DNA of 64,000 bases from Ascidia mentula (lineage: Eukaryota > Chordata > Ascidiacea > Phlebobranchia > Ascidiidae): positions 12,214,001 through 12,278,000 of the forward strand of contig OX387198.1 of NCBI GenBank assembly GCA_947561715.1, read 5' to 3'. Position numbers and translations under genes: made by a program. Shown here one piece after another: positions 1 to 12,300 of the stretch (position 1 is its first letter; each line of letters begins with the position of its first letter). The notes beneath the pieces were generated by a model. The model searched no databases, was not told where the DNA came from, and saw only the letters and a program-made list of their open reading frames with translations.

Positions 1-226
1 GTGCGCATGCAAATTTTGACTGGTGGTATTGCTGTATTTTTTGCGTACAAAACAACAAAATAGCAGGAAGAAATGTACATAACATGAAATAAACATTATG
101 AGGGTGCAGTATAAAAAAAATGAAGAAAAAAATTATAATAAACAAACAAAAAAAAATTTTTTTTTTCGCCGAAGCAAAAAAAACACCAATTTCCAAAAAA
201 AAATAGAACACCTTCATTACTTATAG
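1..226. other. AT-rich sequence, no gene seen
   Basis: A- and T-rich runs with no coding or repeat structure that I can name. Confidence 0.6.
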
Positions 227-289
227 TTACAGGTTTTTATTCTGGTTCCATAACACTGGTTTTGCTTTCCGGACAATAGACAATTGAGT

Positions 290-960
290 AATTCTTTTCT
301 CAGCATAACAATCGCCAATGGTTTTCGGAAGGGTATATCCAAAACATATCCACAAAAAGTTCAATGATGATGATTTGGTCATGTCACAGTCACCTCTGTA
401 ACATCCCTGATGCATAATTTGCTATCAAAGCATCATATATTGAACCATATTCATGCAATTTGTTCAAGAATCAAAGGGTTGTGAGTGTCGTTGAAGGCAT
501 GACTCAGTAAATACGGTCGCTTCAATTTCATACAGCTGATTTTTTCCTTGTCTTTTTTCTAGAGTGTCTCTGTCATGTTGTGGCTAAGGCTTATACACTG
601 GTAGTTGGCTTGTATATTCAATTATTCATATTCTTTTCTTTGCATAGCAATCGCCAATTGTTCTCGGAAGGGTATATCCAAAACAGAACCACAAAAAGTT
701 CAATGATGATGATTTGGTCATGTCACAATCACCTCTGTAACATCCCTAATGTATAATTTGCTATCAAAGCATCATATATGGAACCATATTCATGCAATTT
801 GTTCAAGTATCCAACAGTTGTGGGTGTGGCTGTGGGTGTCACCCAGTAATTAGGGTAGCTTCAATTTCATACAACTGATTTTTTTCCTTGTTTTTTTCTA
901 CATTGTCTCTGTTATGTTGTGGAAAAGGTTTATATGCACTGGTAGAAGGCTTGTCTATTC
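290..960. repeat. Direct repeat of about 350 bp
   Basis: Bases 290-600 and 645-960 are similar in the same direction. On the minus strand both copies keep a short open stretch (GCYRGDCDMTKSSSLNFLW). I cannot tell whether these are exons. Confidence 0.6.
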
Positions 961-1090
961 AATTATCAATATACTTTGATGTTATGCCTTCTTTTTCATC
1001 AACTTGCTGACATACACTACCAGAAACAAAAAAAATTTTTTTAGAAGTGCTGTCAAATTCATCTGCTATCAGTTAGCAAATGCCTGAGCT

Positions 1091-1395
1091 TCAGTTATAG
1101 TGTAGCGTGGAAGCATTAAATACTCTAATGTGGGTTAAGGGCCTAGATTTCAGTTATGGTGTAGTCTGGAAGCATCAAATACTCTAATGTGGGTTGGGCC
1201 CAGATTTCAGTTATGGTGTAGCGTGGAAGCATTAAATACTCTAATGTGGGTTGGGCCTAGATTTCAGTTATGGTGTAGTCTGGAAGCATTAAATACTCTA
1301 ATGTGGTTTGGGCCTAGATTTCAGTTATGGTGTAGCGTGGAAGCATTAAATACTCTAATGCGGGTTGGGCCCAGATTTCAGTTATAGTGTAGCAT
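1091..1395. repeat. 57-bp minisatellite
   Basis: Five full units and a partial one start at 1091, 1150, 1207, 1264, 1321 and 1378 (first unit 59 bp, the rest 57). Because 57 is a multiple of three, an open frame runs through, but it is not otherwise gene-like. Confidence 0.9.
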
Positions 1396-1834
1396 AATAA
1401 CTTTATACTCTGTGGGTTGGTGTATGACTGGAACTATTATATTTTGGTTTTGCTTGGCTTACTTTGCACAAGCTCAGACCATCAGAATGAAGCATGTTGC
1501 CAATGTGTTTAGATCCATTAACATAATTTAGGTCATTCTATTTTGACTATGTTGGTTTCAACAAAAGACAAATGACATTTGAAGCGACAAGTCAAACAGA
1601 AGACACAAATCAAAAGGTTTGTTATGATTTTATTTAAAAAAAAAAATTTTAAATGCTACTTGAATTTCAGCTGAACATCTGCAATGCTTCTGTTGGAATA
1701 ATACATCTGTGGAAAAAAAGTATAATTTGAATAAGGTAAGAATTACTGTTAAGTCTTTAAAGTTCATTTTGTGTGGTCCTTTTTACTCCTTCCCAAAAAT
1801 GAAATTATTTTTTATCATACTATGGATATGGTAG

Positions 1835-2545
1835 TGTCGTATTGTTGCGAGGTGTTTATTCGAGGTACAAACTAATGGAATGACACAATGGGCGAATAAA
1901 CCACGAGGGACGAGAGTAAAAGAAAAAAGGCAATTTGTCCGGTTCGCTGTAGGAGCGCAAACGTAGTTAGAGAGGCCGCTACATGACCCCCCTCCAGAAA
2001 CGGACATATATCAACACTGAAAACGAAGAGGAATACGAATGTTGCCACGCGTGCGCGTGTGTCTGCCTGAATGTGAAAAGTTGGGCTGGTGCTCCGGTGG
2101 GCCCAGTGATGTATGCGAGGGTTCAGGTGGAACCAGAAAAGGCGGAGTCGAAGTGTGCGAAACCGGCTCGGACAGCCCCGGGTCGGATGGCGGTGGGTGG
2201 TGCGTTGATGTCGGGGGTCGACCGCGGCGAGGAGGCACAGCCACCTGTACCGGTTGTGTGAGGTCGACATGTGCAGGCTTCACACGGTCGATGGAAACGG
2301 CCTGATTGTGTCCACCAATGGCAAGCGTAAAAGTCTTGCTATTGCGATCAAGGACGCGATATGGGCCATCGTATGGCGGCGTAAGCGGGGGTCGGTGTCC
2401 ATCTTTGCGTACAAAAACGTACGGGGTCGTGCTTAACGCTTGTGGGAGCATTGTGCGAACGGGACCATGGCGTGACATCGATGTCGGCACCAGTTGACGC
2501 ACTGTGTCCCTCAACGATGGAATGACATCTTGAGGGGTAGGAATG
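1835..2545 (-). mobile_element. Gypsy-type LTR relic: end of pol and short LTR
   Basis: A minus-strand stretch encodes the tail of a Gypsy integrase (PPYDGPYRVL, SIDRVKPAHVDL, then a basic proline-rich end). A polypurine tract (near 1984-1995) and a probable LTR of about 149 bp (1835-1983) follow. Its upstream side is cut off at about 2543 by the inverted-repeat element. Fossil, heavily truncated. Confidence 0.75.
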
Positions 2546-5168
2546 GATGTGCAACGGATAACACTGGGACCAAACATGTCCTCTTCAGTCTTTCGCTAGG
2601 TTTAGAATATCGTTATCCATGTTTTTTTTTTAAATGGAGATCCCAAGGCTTTAGATTTGAGCTTTCCCAGGCGACTATGGTAGTCGTTGTCAAGTTCATT
2701 CAAGCGGTGCAACCTTCAAGCCTGTCCCTGCAGAACATTGTTATTCAAGCCGCAAACTACCTTTGAAGAAAAGATCGTCAATCACGTCAGCAATGATCTG
2801 GACAACATTACACACACGCAAAAAGACGTGGGCGTACTATTTCTTAACGAAGAACACGTCTCTTTCACCTAATCTCCGTTTCCGTTTAAAAACCATCGAA
2901 TACCACTGCTTTGCATCGATGCTTTATCGACTTTCCACCAACCTCCGACAGTTTCAAAAAAATAATACACGGTTTTGGGGTCAATTTAGCGTCAGGTATT
3001 TCTGCTTTCTTGCTTCTGGGCGAGTCATGTTTGAGATCAACGGCATGAAATAATAGAGTTTGTGCATGAAACAAGCCTTGTTAAACAATGGTTCTAATGA
3101 TGTGACCGTTATACCTAGAGATTCGTTATATTTCCTTACAATGTTCCTTGCACTACTAATACACAACGTAGGTCAGACCGGAATTTAACAAGGCAAGTAG
3201 GGTTGTAACGATAAGACTGCACTGCGACTCCTCTTACACAAGCACGTACCTATCGTCAATTCAACACTATTGCCAACTGTTCAGCAATGACACATGTAGA
3301 ACAATCAATGAGGTTTTAAAGGGTAAAATGCAGTAAAATTAAAGTTTAGTGTTGGATAGCGATATTTTCGGATTATCGATATTGGGAGTTAACGAGGTTC
3401 GCCTATAATTGTTGTGCCGATAGTAGGTTGAATCACTGTATGTCATTTCCTTGTATTTGTGCCCCAGGTTTCTCATTCACAAAAAATAATAGTACTCAAG
3501 AACTTACAGATACCCATCGGAGTCACTTGGTAATACCCGTTTGCGAGCTGGACTGATGGATTTTGTTCGAATATTCCAAACAATTTATATGCCTTGATCA
3601 GTGAGACAGCAACGTTCTTCCCAGCATCGTCGGAAATAATTCACGTCAAGCATTTGGTGTTGTTCTACTTGTTTCTGCATAAATGTTGTTTAACTGCTTG
3701 CAATGCTGTTTGCGTTTCGCATAAAACTCTTCGCTGCTGTATTTGTTTAGTTGAATCCCAACAATATCAGGACGTGAAACACAATTTCTCAAAACAACTA
3801 GTTCTTGCTTGTAATAAAAGTAAGTTGGCAGTAAAAAATAAAAGTAAATAATTCTTTACATTAATGTATTTTCTTAATCAAGACGACAGTATGCGAGAAT
3901 CGCAGTTGACTAAATGTTTGAGGCAAAATGGATATGAACCAGGTGATCATCACGCTTTATAGTACACTTGTGACTGTCCATCACCGATATGGAATAAGGT
4001 GTGGTTATATCGTACACAATTGACCATGATAACTAAAAAACTTTGTAGGAAGTTGAACTTGGTGATAAACAATAAAAAAAATTTGGAAAATCTAAAGGTG
4101 ATACGTTTTGTGACGCAGGGCAAAGGGCAATATTTAATAGGCACACCTTCATTAAAGTTAATCCCATTAATAAAAGGCATTGCGATTCAGGTAAACTCGC
4201 AACGAAACAATCACCCGCAGCACGAACGCGCGCCGTTAATACAAGAAAACAAAAGCAAGGATTAAAGCAACAAGAAAAGTACGTTACAACTGTAAGACAC
4301 AGCAATAAAACATCAACAATATCTTTCCACGAATCCTGGGAAGGATCATTCTTTAGATGTTTATTGAAGGTTGGCTAAGGTTTAACCATTTGGCCATTGA
4401 TTGTTCTACAATTGTCACTGCTGAACAGTTGGCAATAGCGTTGAATTGACGATAGGTACGTGCTTGTGTAAGAGGAGTCGCAGTGCAGTCTTGTCGTTAC
4501 AACCCGACTTGCCTTGTCAAATTCCAGTCTGACCTACGTTGTGCATTTGTAGTTCAAGGAACATTGTAAGGAAATATAACTCCGAATCTCTAGGTATAAC
4601 GGTCACATCATTAGAATCTTTATTTAACAAGGCTTGTTTCATGCACAAACTCTATTATTTCATGCCGTTGATCTCAAACATGACTCGCCCAGAAGCAAGA
4701 AAGCAGAAATACCTGACGCTAAATTGACCCCAAAACCGTGTATTATTTTTTTGAAACTGTCGGAGGGTGGTGGGAAAGTCGATAAAGCATCGATGCAAAG
4801 CTGGTTTTATTCGATGGTTTTTAAACGGAAACGGAGATCAGGTGAAAGAGACGTGTTCTTCGTTAAGAAATAGTACGCCCACGTCTTTTTGCGTGTGTGT
4901 AATGTTGTCCAGACCATTGCTGACGTTAATGGCGATCTTTTCTTCAAAGGTAGTTTGCGGCTTGAATATCAATGTTCTGCAGGGACAGGCTTGAAGGTTG
5001 CCCCGCTTGAATGAACTTGACAACGACTACCATAGTCGCCTGGGAAAGCTCAAATCTAAAGCCTTGGGATCTCCATTTAAAAAAAAAAACATGGATAACG
5101 ATATTCTAAACCTAGCGAAAGACTGAAGAGGACATGTTTGGTCCCAGTGTTATCCGTTGCACATCCAT
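2543..5168. mobile_element. Long inverted-repeat (foldback-like) element
   Basis: Arms at about 2543-3320 and 4400-5168 are inverted copies ending in ATGGATGTGCAACGG. The centre (about 3320-4400) is unique AT-rich sequence with no recognisable transposase. It interrupts the Gypsy relic at 1835-2545. No clear target duplication is seen. A half-arm also starts the second duplication block (46440-46780). Confidence 0.75.
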
Positions 5169-6354
5169 ACAATCCACATACTATGGTAGTATGCAAGGCC
5201 CACCCACTCTCGCTCGTATACTCTTCAAGTATACAGAGGTATAGCACATTGTCACGACGAAAATACGCACAAGATAGGGTTGTCACAGCCTTGCAAACAC
5301 TGAGCCCCCGGTAATTTTGGCAACCACGCATAAATGGTTGTTAGTACAAGCCATTTACCAACACCTAAGGGGCCAATACCACATCGCCAGACATTAACCC
5401 TGCCGAAACTATGGTATTTATGTAGCCACCTGTGTTTTTTGTCGTGCCTAATACGTTGGTCGATCAAATATCAAGTTTTTCACACGTTTGAACAGGCATC
5501 AAGCTATTTGGAAATTAGAAAAATATAATGGAAACACCGACCTAGCCATGTTGCTTCACCACTTCATAGTGTAACATAAACAACACTGGAATATCGACAA
5601 CGCAAAATGTTATCAGATTGTTTTTGTATAGAACAGACCAAGTCCACCTATTAGACGTTTTTAAAGATGAATGGTTTCACAAAATCAACTCAAAAATAAA
5701 ACTTAATCGCCCTTTATTGCCCATTATAAAGTAAGTGTTTTTAGGGCATATCGCCCCTGTTTCCACTAACAGCGTGGCAAGCATGATAACCGTTATCAGT
5801 GCCGTTGCGTAAGGTCAGGTCGTTGCCGGCAAATTGCCTTAAATTTGTTACTATTCTTTTCTGCCGTTGTTCTGCCTTTTTTTTCCATCCACCCACCGCT
5901 TCTATTGGTTTTATTCAAGGCAGTTTAATGAACCTTATAGTTTTTGCTGAAGCCGACATTTGCTTACCCCGTCTTTACATCTGCAAAGTTTGTGAGTCTT
6001 TTTTGCATTGACATTCTTATATTTATGTTAGTTTTGAAACGTGTTGTTTATGTGTTTTAGTGATACTGATGATGCTTAAAAGCATAAATGAAATATATAC
6101 GATGGAAAAACCCATAAATGAAAACATATAAGTGAAAAGCTTTGTAAAACAAAATACTTGGTCTGTCGTTATAAATGCAGTAGTAATTTGACTCTGGCAT
6201 ATAAAAACATATCGTCAGCAAGTTAAAGGAAGTCAAACGTTGCTTTGTGCTCAACAATCAAAAATTATCGGAATATATTCACAATTGCCAATAGTTAATC
6301 TACAAAATGGGCATGATCGATCAAGCCTAAAACCAACACAAATTTTCGTGTCTT

Positions 6355-9300
6355 TTATGGTTTATAGATGGTTTGGAAGACACGAATAAACTCAATCAGG
6401 GCAGTCCTCAAGCTTTGTGAACTTGTGTATGTAGGTGGATATCTGAAAAAAAAACTTTTTAGTTTAGACTTAATTATGTTTATTTCTTCAATCTCATATA
6501 AGAAGCCCGCGTTGCACTCAGATGTGGATCGCATTTTCTTCGTGTTTGAGGCAAACAGCAGACTTCGTCTGGCCTTAGATGGTAGTATAGTCACTAACGC
6601 TACACTGATGAGACCTAACAGGTAGAAACAATGGCTCAACATGCAGCATAATTAAACATAGTATTGGCTTCATTGCTTTAGCAATAAAGTTGTGCTAATC
6701 TATAACCAAACAACCTACTGATTTCCAGTTTGTGTATTTTTTTCAGATTTTTTCAAGCAAACACATTCTATCACATGCCAATGCACATGACCTCACTTGA
6801 CAGCCTCCACTGTTATACCCAGCGAAAGGCCCTTAGGTAAGAAGATCTCTTGAAACATTTTGTTGATTATTAAATAAATTGCGCCAACTTAAACACGAAA
6901 ATAGGTCGTATTGTTTACTTGGTTTTAACTTGAAACAAAAATATTAGTTTTTAGGAATTGCCTTTGTTTACGAACTGAAAAGCCAACACCAGAAAACAGC
7001 AGTGGCACATTTTTTTACAAAGCCCTAATTTTCATTTAATTAAAATGAATGCCACCTAACTAACAAATAAAGTTATCCAGGTAAGCGTGGTCCCGTGAAA
7101 CAAGAAATTACCACTGACTGTAAATAAAGACAGACAGAAAGAAAGACAAAATATGTGTAAAGAAATTGCACGAATTCCATAAAACGTACAGACCTTAACT
7201 CTAACATTGTCGCCGGTTTGGGTTAAAACGTGCTGTTGAAATTACAAATAATGATTTCTTTTTGTCTGAGGGTCCATTTTATCTTACATTGATGTAGGTT
7301 TTAAATTGAAACAGGTTTTAAACAGTCGTAAAAAAATTCTGAAGCTTATTTTTACACGTTTGTAATGTTTAATATTCCTATAGTATCATTTATGTGAATC
7401 TATTGGCAGTTTTGCAGGGCCTTTGGAACACTTGCACGACAGTAAAAAAATGGAAAAGTAATGGCCATATTTATTCCGCATTATACACCGGTGCTATGTG
7501 AAGAGTCAAAATTCATTGCGCTTTCTTTCTTGAAAAGCAAATTAAATTTTGGCCCAACTATGCGTTACTGTGGGACACAGCTGGTTTAGGTAACAAATTG
7601 TTGGAGACTAAAAACTTATATTTGCAGTAATACCAACCTTGCAGCGAGAATGTAGCAGAAGTATTGATTGCTAAATTGTCCGGAAAGTCGCGTTGAACCT
7701 TGGGTAAACGAACCGGAACTCGTTGCGTCATGTCCACCTCCATCAGCTCCCAAGTTTCCCGATTCCTGAAGTCAGATATTTCTATCATTTTAATTGTTAG
7801 TTATAAAATTATTCCAATAAATAGGAGAGAGGCCATATTCGTCCATAAGAAGGGCAAGGATAGCATTTAACCCCTCTAAACAGACAAAAAAGCACATAGA
7901 AAATAATCTATTTTCAAAACTATAATATTGAACAGCAGGTATCTGCAATATTATATCAAATTAACTCCCCTTCGTTTGTTTGAAAATTATAAAATCATTC
8001 ACCGACGGGTCTGCTCTATGCGGGTATGAAATGAACAACGAGCGTTTCCGCTACAATTTACGAACTAAGTTATTCCAAATAACTTACTGTTAACAATTGC
8101 AACAGCAAAGCTAAATAAAACGTGATCTAACATAGCGGTAACATGCAGCATTAACAGCGTTCATAGGCGAACAGTATAAACAGTGTTCTTTACTTAGGCT
8201 AGAGTGCAATGACCCAACGGTTCAGATTTGTCCAGCGGGCCGCAGTTTGCCCGTGTCTGTTGTGTACTCGATTGGTCTTGGAATTTTTATATACGACCTT
8301 TAAAATTTTTACATATAGCAACATTTGAAAATATTCGTGAAAATTTGCTTTTGAAGGACGATTCTTCAATAGGACTCAAACATTTATACCTCAATAAAAA
8401 AACTTTGTCCACTACGTTTTCGGTTTCTGATCAACATCGCCAAGATAAAGGGATGATCGGTAACCGATGTAACCGTGAACGATCCATCTTCAGCCCTGAA
8501 TAAATACAAGCATTTGGCGAGTAAATAAAGCTTTCATTATTCTCCATACCACCTGTATGTTTCGTTGTAATGTATTGATATTGGTTGATCGCTGTCTTTC
8601 CAAACTCGTAACTGGAAATCACAACACTGTAGTAAGTTGTAAATGCAAAAAGATTCGTTTTATTTGAATTCTCTTTACCATATTTCCGCGATCGTACATA
8701 TCGCCTCCACCGTCATTTATACTGTCATTTCGGTTACCATCGTATTCAAACTGGTAAAAATTTGGAATTGAAGTTTGGAAAGATCGAGTTGCAGCTTTAC
8801 TGAGTGCTCTCACATATCGCTCCAATTCTCTTTTTTCTTAAAAACAAAACGTAAGTCAAGATGCACTGATGAGACTTCCCAGGTCGAAACAGCGGCTCCT
8901 TATGCAGCTCACTTAAAAATACCTTTACGCTTGGAATAGCAATTTATTCTTTTCGCATTTAATTACATCTTCCAGTATTTTCGTGTTTACATGTGAATCA
9001 ATTAGGCTGTAATCCCATAGGCGGAAATCTGTTAACTTGAAATTTTTTTGGCTTAAATTTTTACACGTACCGCCGCAAACGCTCTCTTTCATTTTTCCAG
9101 AAGACGTTGTAGTCTGATTCTTCAAAGTTTCCATGACGTTCCTAAACCTTGCAACTTCACCTAAACAACAGAACATTGGTGGTCGCATAATGACGAGCGT
9201 TTCCTTGAAGCTTGGTTGTTTATCTATCACTGACGTCACACTGTTAGTGATGCGCTTCCGTATCTCGTGAGATGATCTAAACCAGGGGTTCTTAAACTAA

Positions 9301-12300
9301 TAGGGCGCTCTCTAGGGGGCGCGGAAGGTGGAGCAAAAGTTTTGCAAAACCCGTCTAGCGACCAATCTATGATCTATTTAGTTTTTTGCGTACCCAAACC
9401 TTATGAAAATTTGAGCAAAGATTTAGCTGTTTGTCCGCAAAACAAACTACGGGGTAACTGTTGATGCGATGTTTGTCATTGGGATGACGAAAGTAGTTTT
9501 AACTTACTGGTTAGTGGTTTTGTATTTGTGAGGTGCAGCCTACATGCGATGTTCATCGCAATTCACTAAACCACGCATTAAACACCTGGATTAAGAAACA
9601 ACACTCATTTCTTATGTTCTCTCGTTGGTGAGTGATATTACAAATAAATAAAAACCTCTTTTTGAATTAGATTCCTTTGAGGGTTGGAAGGGGGTGCTAG
9701 ATTTAATAAATAATCTCAGGGGGCGCGACTAAAAAAGTGAAAGAACCACGCACTGATCTAATCTAATCTAATGTGGATGGGGTAGCGATAAATTTGGGCA
9801 TGGAAATTTCTTACCTGTAACATAACTTTGCAGGGCTTGCATATCAGCGATGGTGCCATTTCTATAGTTTTCTAAGTTATCTGAATAAACAGGAAGTTTT
9901 GTGAGTAGAGTTAATCGTTTGTAAGTTTGGATTACAACGAAGTGAACATAATGTGATTTTCTGGGACAAAAACGTTTCAAAATGTTTTTGCAGCCGTTTG
10001 CATGCAGTGTTACCCCCTGAAAAAGTCAGAACATTACCCTTAATAAGTGAATATTAACTATACGTCTCAACGAATTCCTTTACACATTTTGCCCTACCTA
10101 ATGATTGAATAAAACGTTAAAAGTAATATTTTTACCCTGTACCGAGGTTACGCTTCCCTGGATAGCTCTCATGCTTTGGTTGCTTCCATCCCGATGTATC
10201 TCCAGTTGACCTGAACGTAGGCTATGTATTTTTCACATTGCAAGATGTTTAATTTGTTACATTTTAAGTATATAATGCTTTTGTGCTTCAATATCAACAA
10301 TGTTAGTATCTCTCAAGGGTTGTCAAAATAATCTCGTTCAATTATTCAACTTTAGATCCTTCGCAAATGCTGCGCTGGTGAAGATTTATTAAGGCCACTT
10401 AAAGGAAAATATTTCTTTATAATCCACAATTTCTAAGATATTCAACTGTGTTTTCAGGCTCTTGCTATACTGTTGCTCCAGGTTTAGTTTAATGTAATGT
10501 GCTGTTTTGATTATAAAAGTATGACTTTACGCAGATTTTACACAATCAAATAAGTTATGTTAAATCCATACCTGAATACTGCATTTTAACTTTAATAATA
10601 AACATGGCCCATTAATTCAACTTAGAATATTCAAGCATTGTTTAAATTTTAGGCAAAATCCAAGTATAATGACACATAACGAAGAATGTCTCCCATGTCA
10701 CCAAAAGCATAGAAAGTAAAAATTAGGGTGTTGTCGAAATTTAATTTTGTTGGCGAAATTTAATTCAAGTTAATCGAATATTTGCATTTACCCCGTGTGA
10801 TTCACATTAGGACAAAACATAATATAATATTTTGCACATGTTTCAAGTAAATACGGTCCTTACTTTGTATCAATGCTACACTTCTCTGAATTCCTTGAAT
10901 TACAACTGTGGTTTCATTTCCACGAATTTCCATTTGACCTGAAAACAACATAGTCGGCATTTCCTCATCACCATTTTAATTTTGCAGACCTAGTGTAGCA
11001 CAATTGTTTTTTTATCAGGATAAAGGACTAGTGGTACCACAGGTTGAGAAACACTGCCCTATGTGCTTTAATTGAGAATATTCCAATCTTTTGAACAGCT
11101 TTCAGAAAACAAAGATCCTTACTTTGTATCGATGTTAAACTTCCCTTTATGCCTTTGATCACAGCAGTAGACTCATTTCTATAAGTTTCCATATGGCCTA
11201 AACACAACATAGTAATCATTTTTGTAAATTTTTAACACCTTTTCACTATCTTTGTAATCCTATGATCCTTAATTTTTTGCGCAAATAAAACATATTAGTT
11301 ATATCACTTCTCAACGCTTGGATTTGTGAAGATGTTGTCATTTGTTTCCGTAACGCGTTAATGTACTGATATGTAGATTTTTGCTGATCTAAACAACAAG
11401 TTTGGTATGTTTATGTTTCGAACGATGATGGCACAGTGATTAGTTATAACATAGTACCTTTTGTAGCAATAGTCCAAGAAATATAGTAATCTTGGACTAT
11501 TAAACGGGGAACGTTTTTAACGGTTAGTGTTCAAGCGGGGTTTTATCAGACAGGAAATGTTTGTATTCCTATTTTATTGCTCTGAAATCTGGTTGAAAGT
11601 TTAGATTGATACATGGCCAATAATACGTTGTTGCTAAAGGAAGAATAAGTTTAAAGTAAAACGAAGTTCGTTCACATGCAAAACGCAGAAATGGAATCGC
11701 CAACTGCAAAGTAACATTTTTGGCGATCTCCGTTGTGGCATTTTTGTCGTTAGGTTTACTAGCATCAAAGTCATGTAGAATTAGGCATACAAATTCACAA
11801 ATAATAATCAAAATGGTCATTACCTTGTATTGCGGACATATTCATCCGAATTTCCTGCATGTTCTGAGTAGTTTCATTTCGATACATTTGCATTTCGCCT
11901 AGACAAACATTGGCATAAATAACTTTTGTAACAAACCAAATAACGAATCAATTATGAAGTTGTATTTGAATAAGACGCTTTTTAAATCATTTAATCGTTG
12001 CGTTTACTGAAACTAAGAAACTGACGATGCCCACAGGGCGAAATATATATTCCAAACAACAGCCAGACTGACCCTGTTGTCAAAAGCTATTGCTTTGTGT
12101 GCATATAGTGCCATTACGGAAGTTACATAGCGATTGCTAGGCCAACATTTGCTGCCTGTGGTTTATATCTAAATGTTTTAATATTTGAAGTAATTACAAT
12201 GGAGTTTGTTCAATCCTGTTCGTTAATATTATGTGCAGTTAAAACTTACGAAGGACATTTTCACTTTTTGCGGATTGAATTGTTGAAGTTGTGGACATAC

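Noticed and set aside
1187-1387. Open frame of 66 codons with a repeating MWVGPRFQLWC unit
   Set aside because: It is produced by the 57-bp minisatellite, whose period is a multiple of three; there is no other gene evidence.
6355-9160. Head domain as fibrinogen-like, C1q or TNF domain
   Set aside because: The cysteine pattern and signature residues of those domains are missing; only the overall protein layout is similar.
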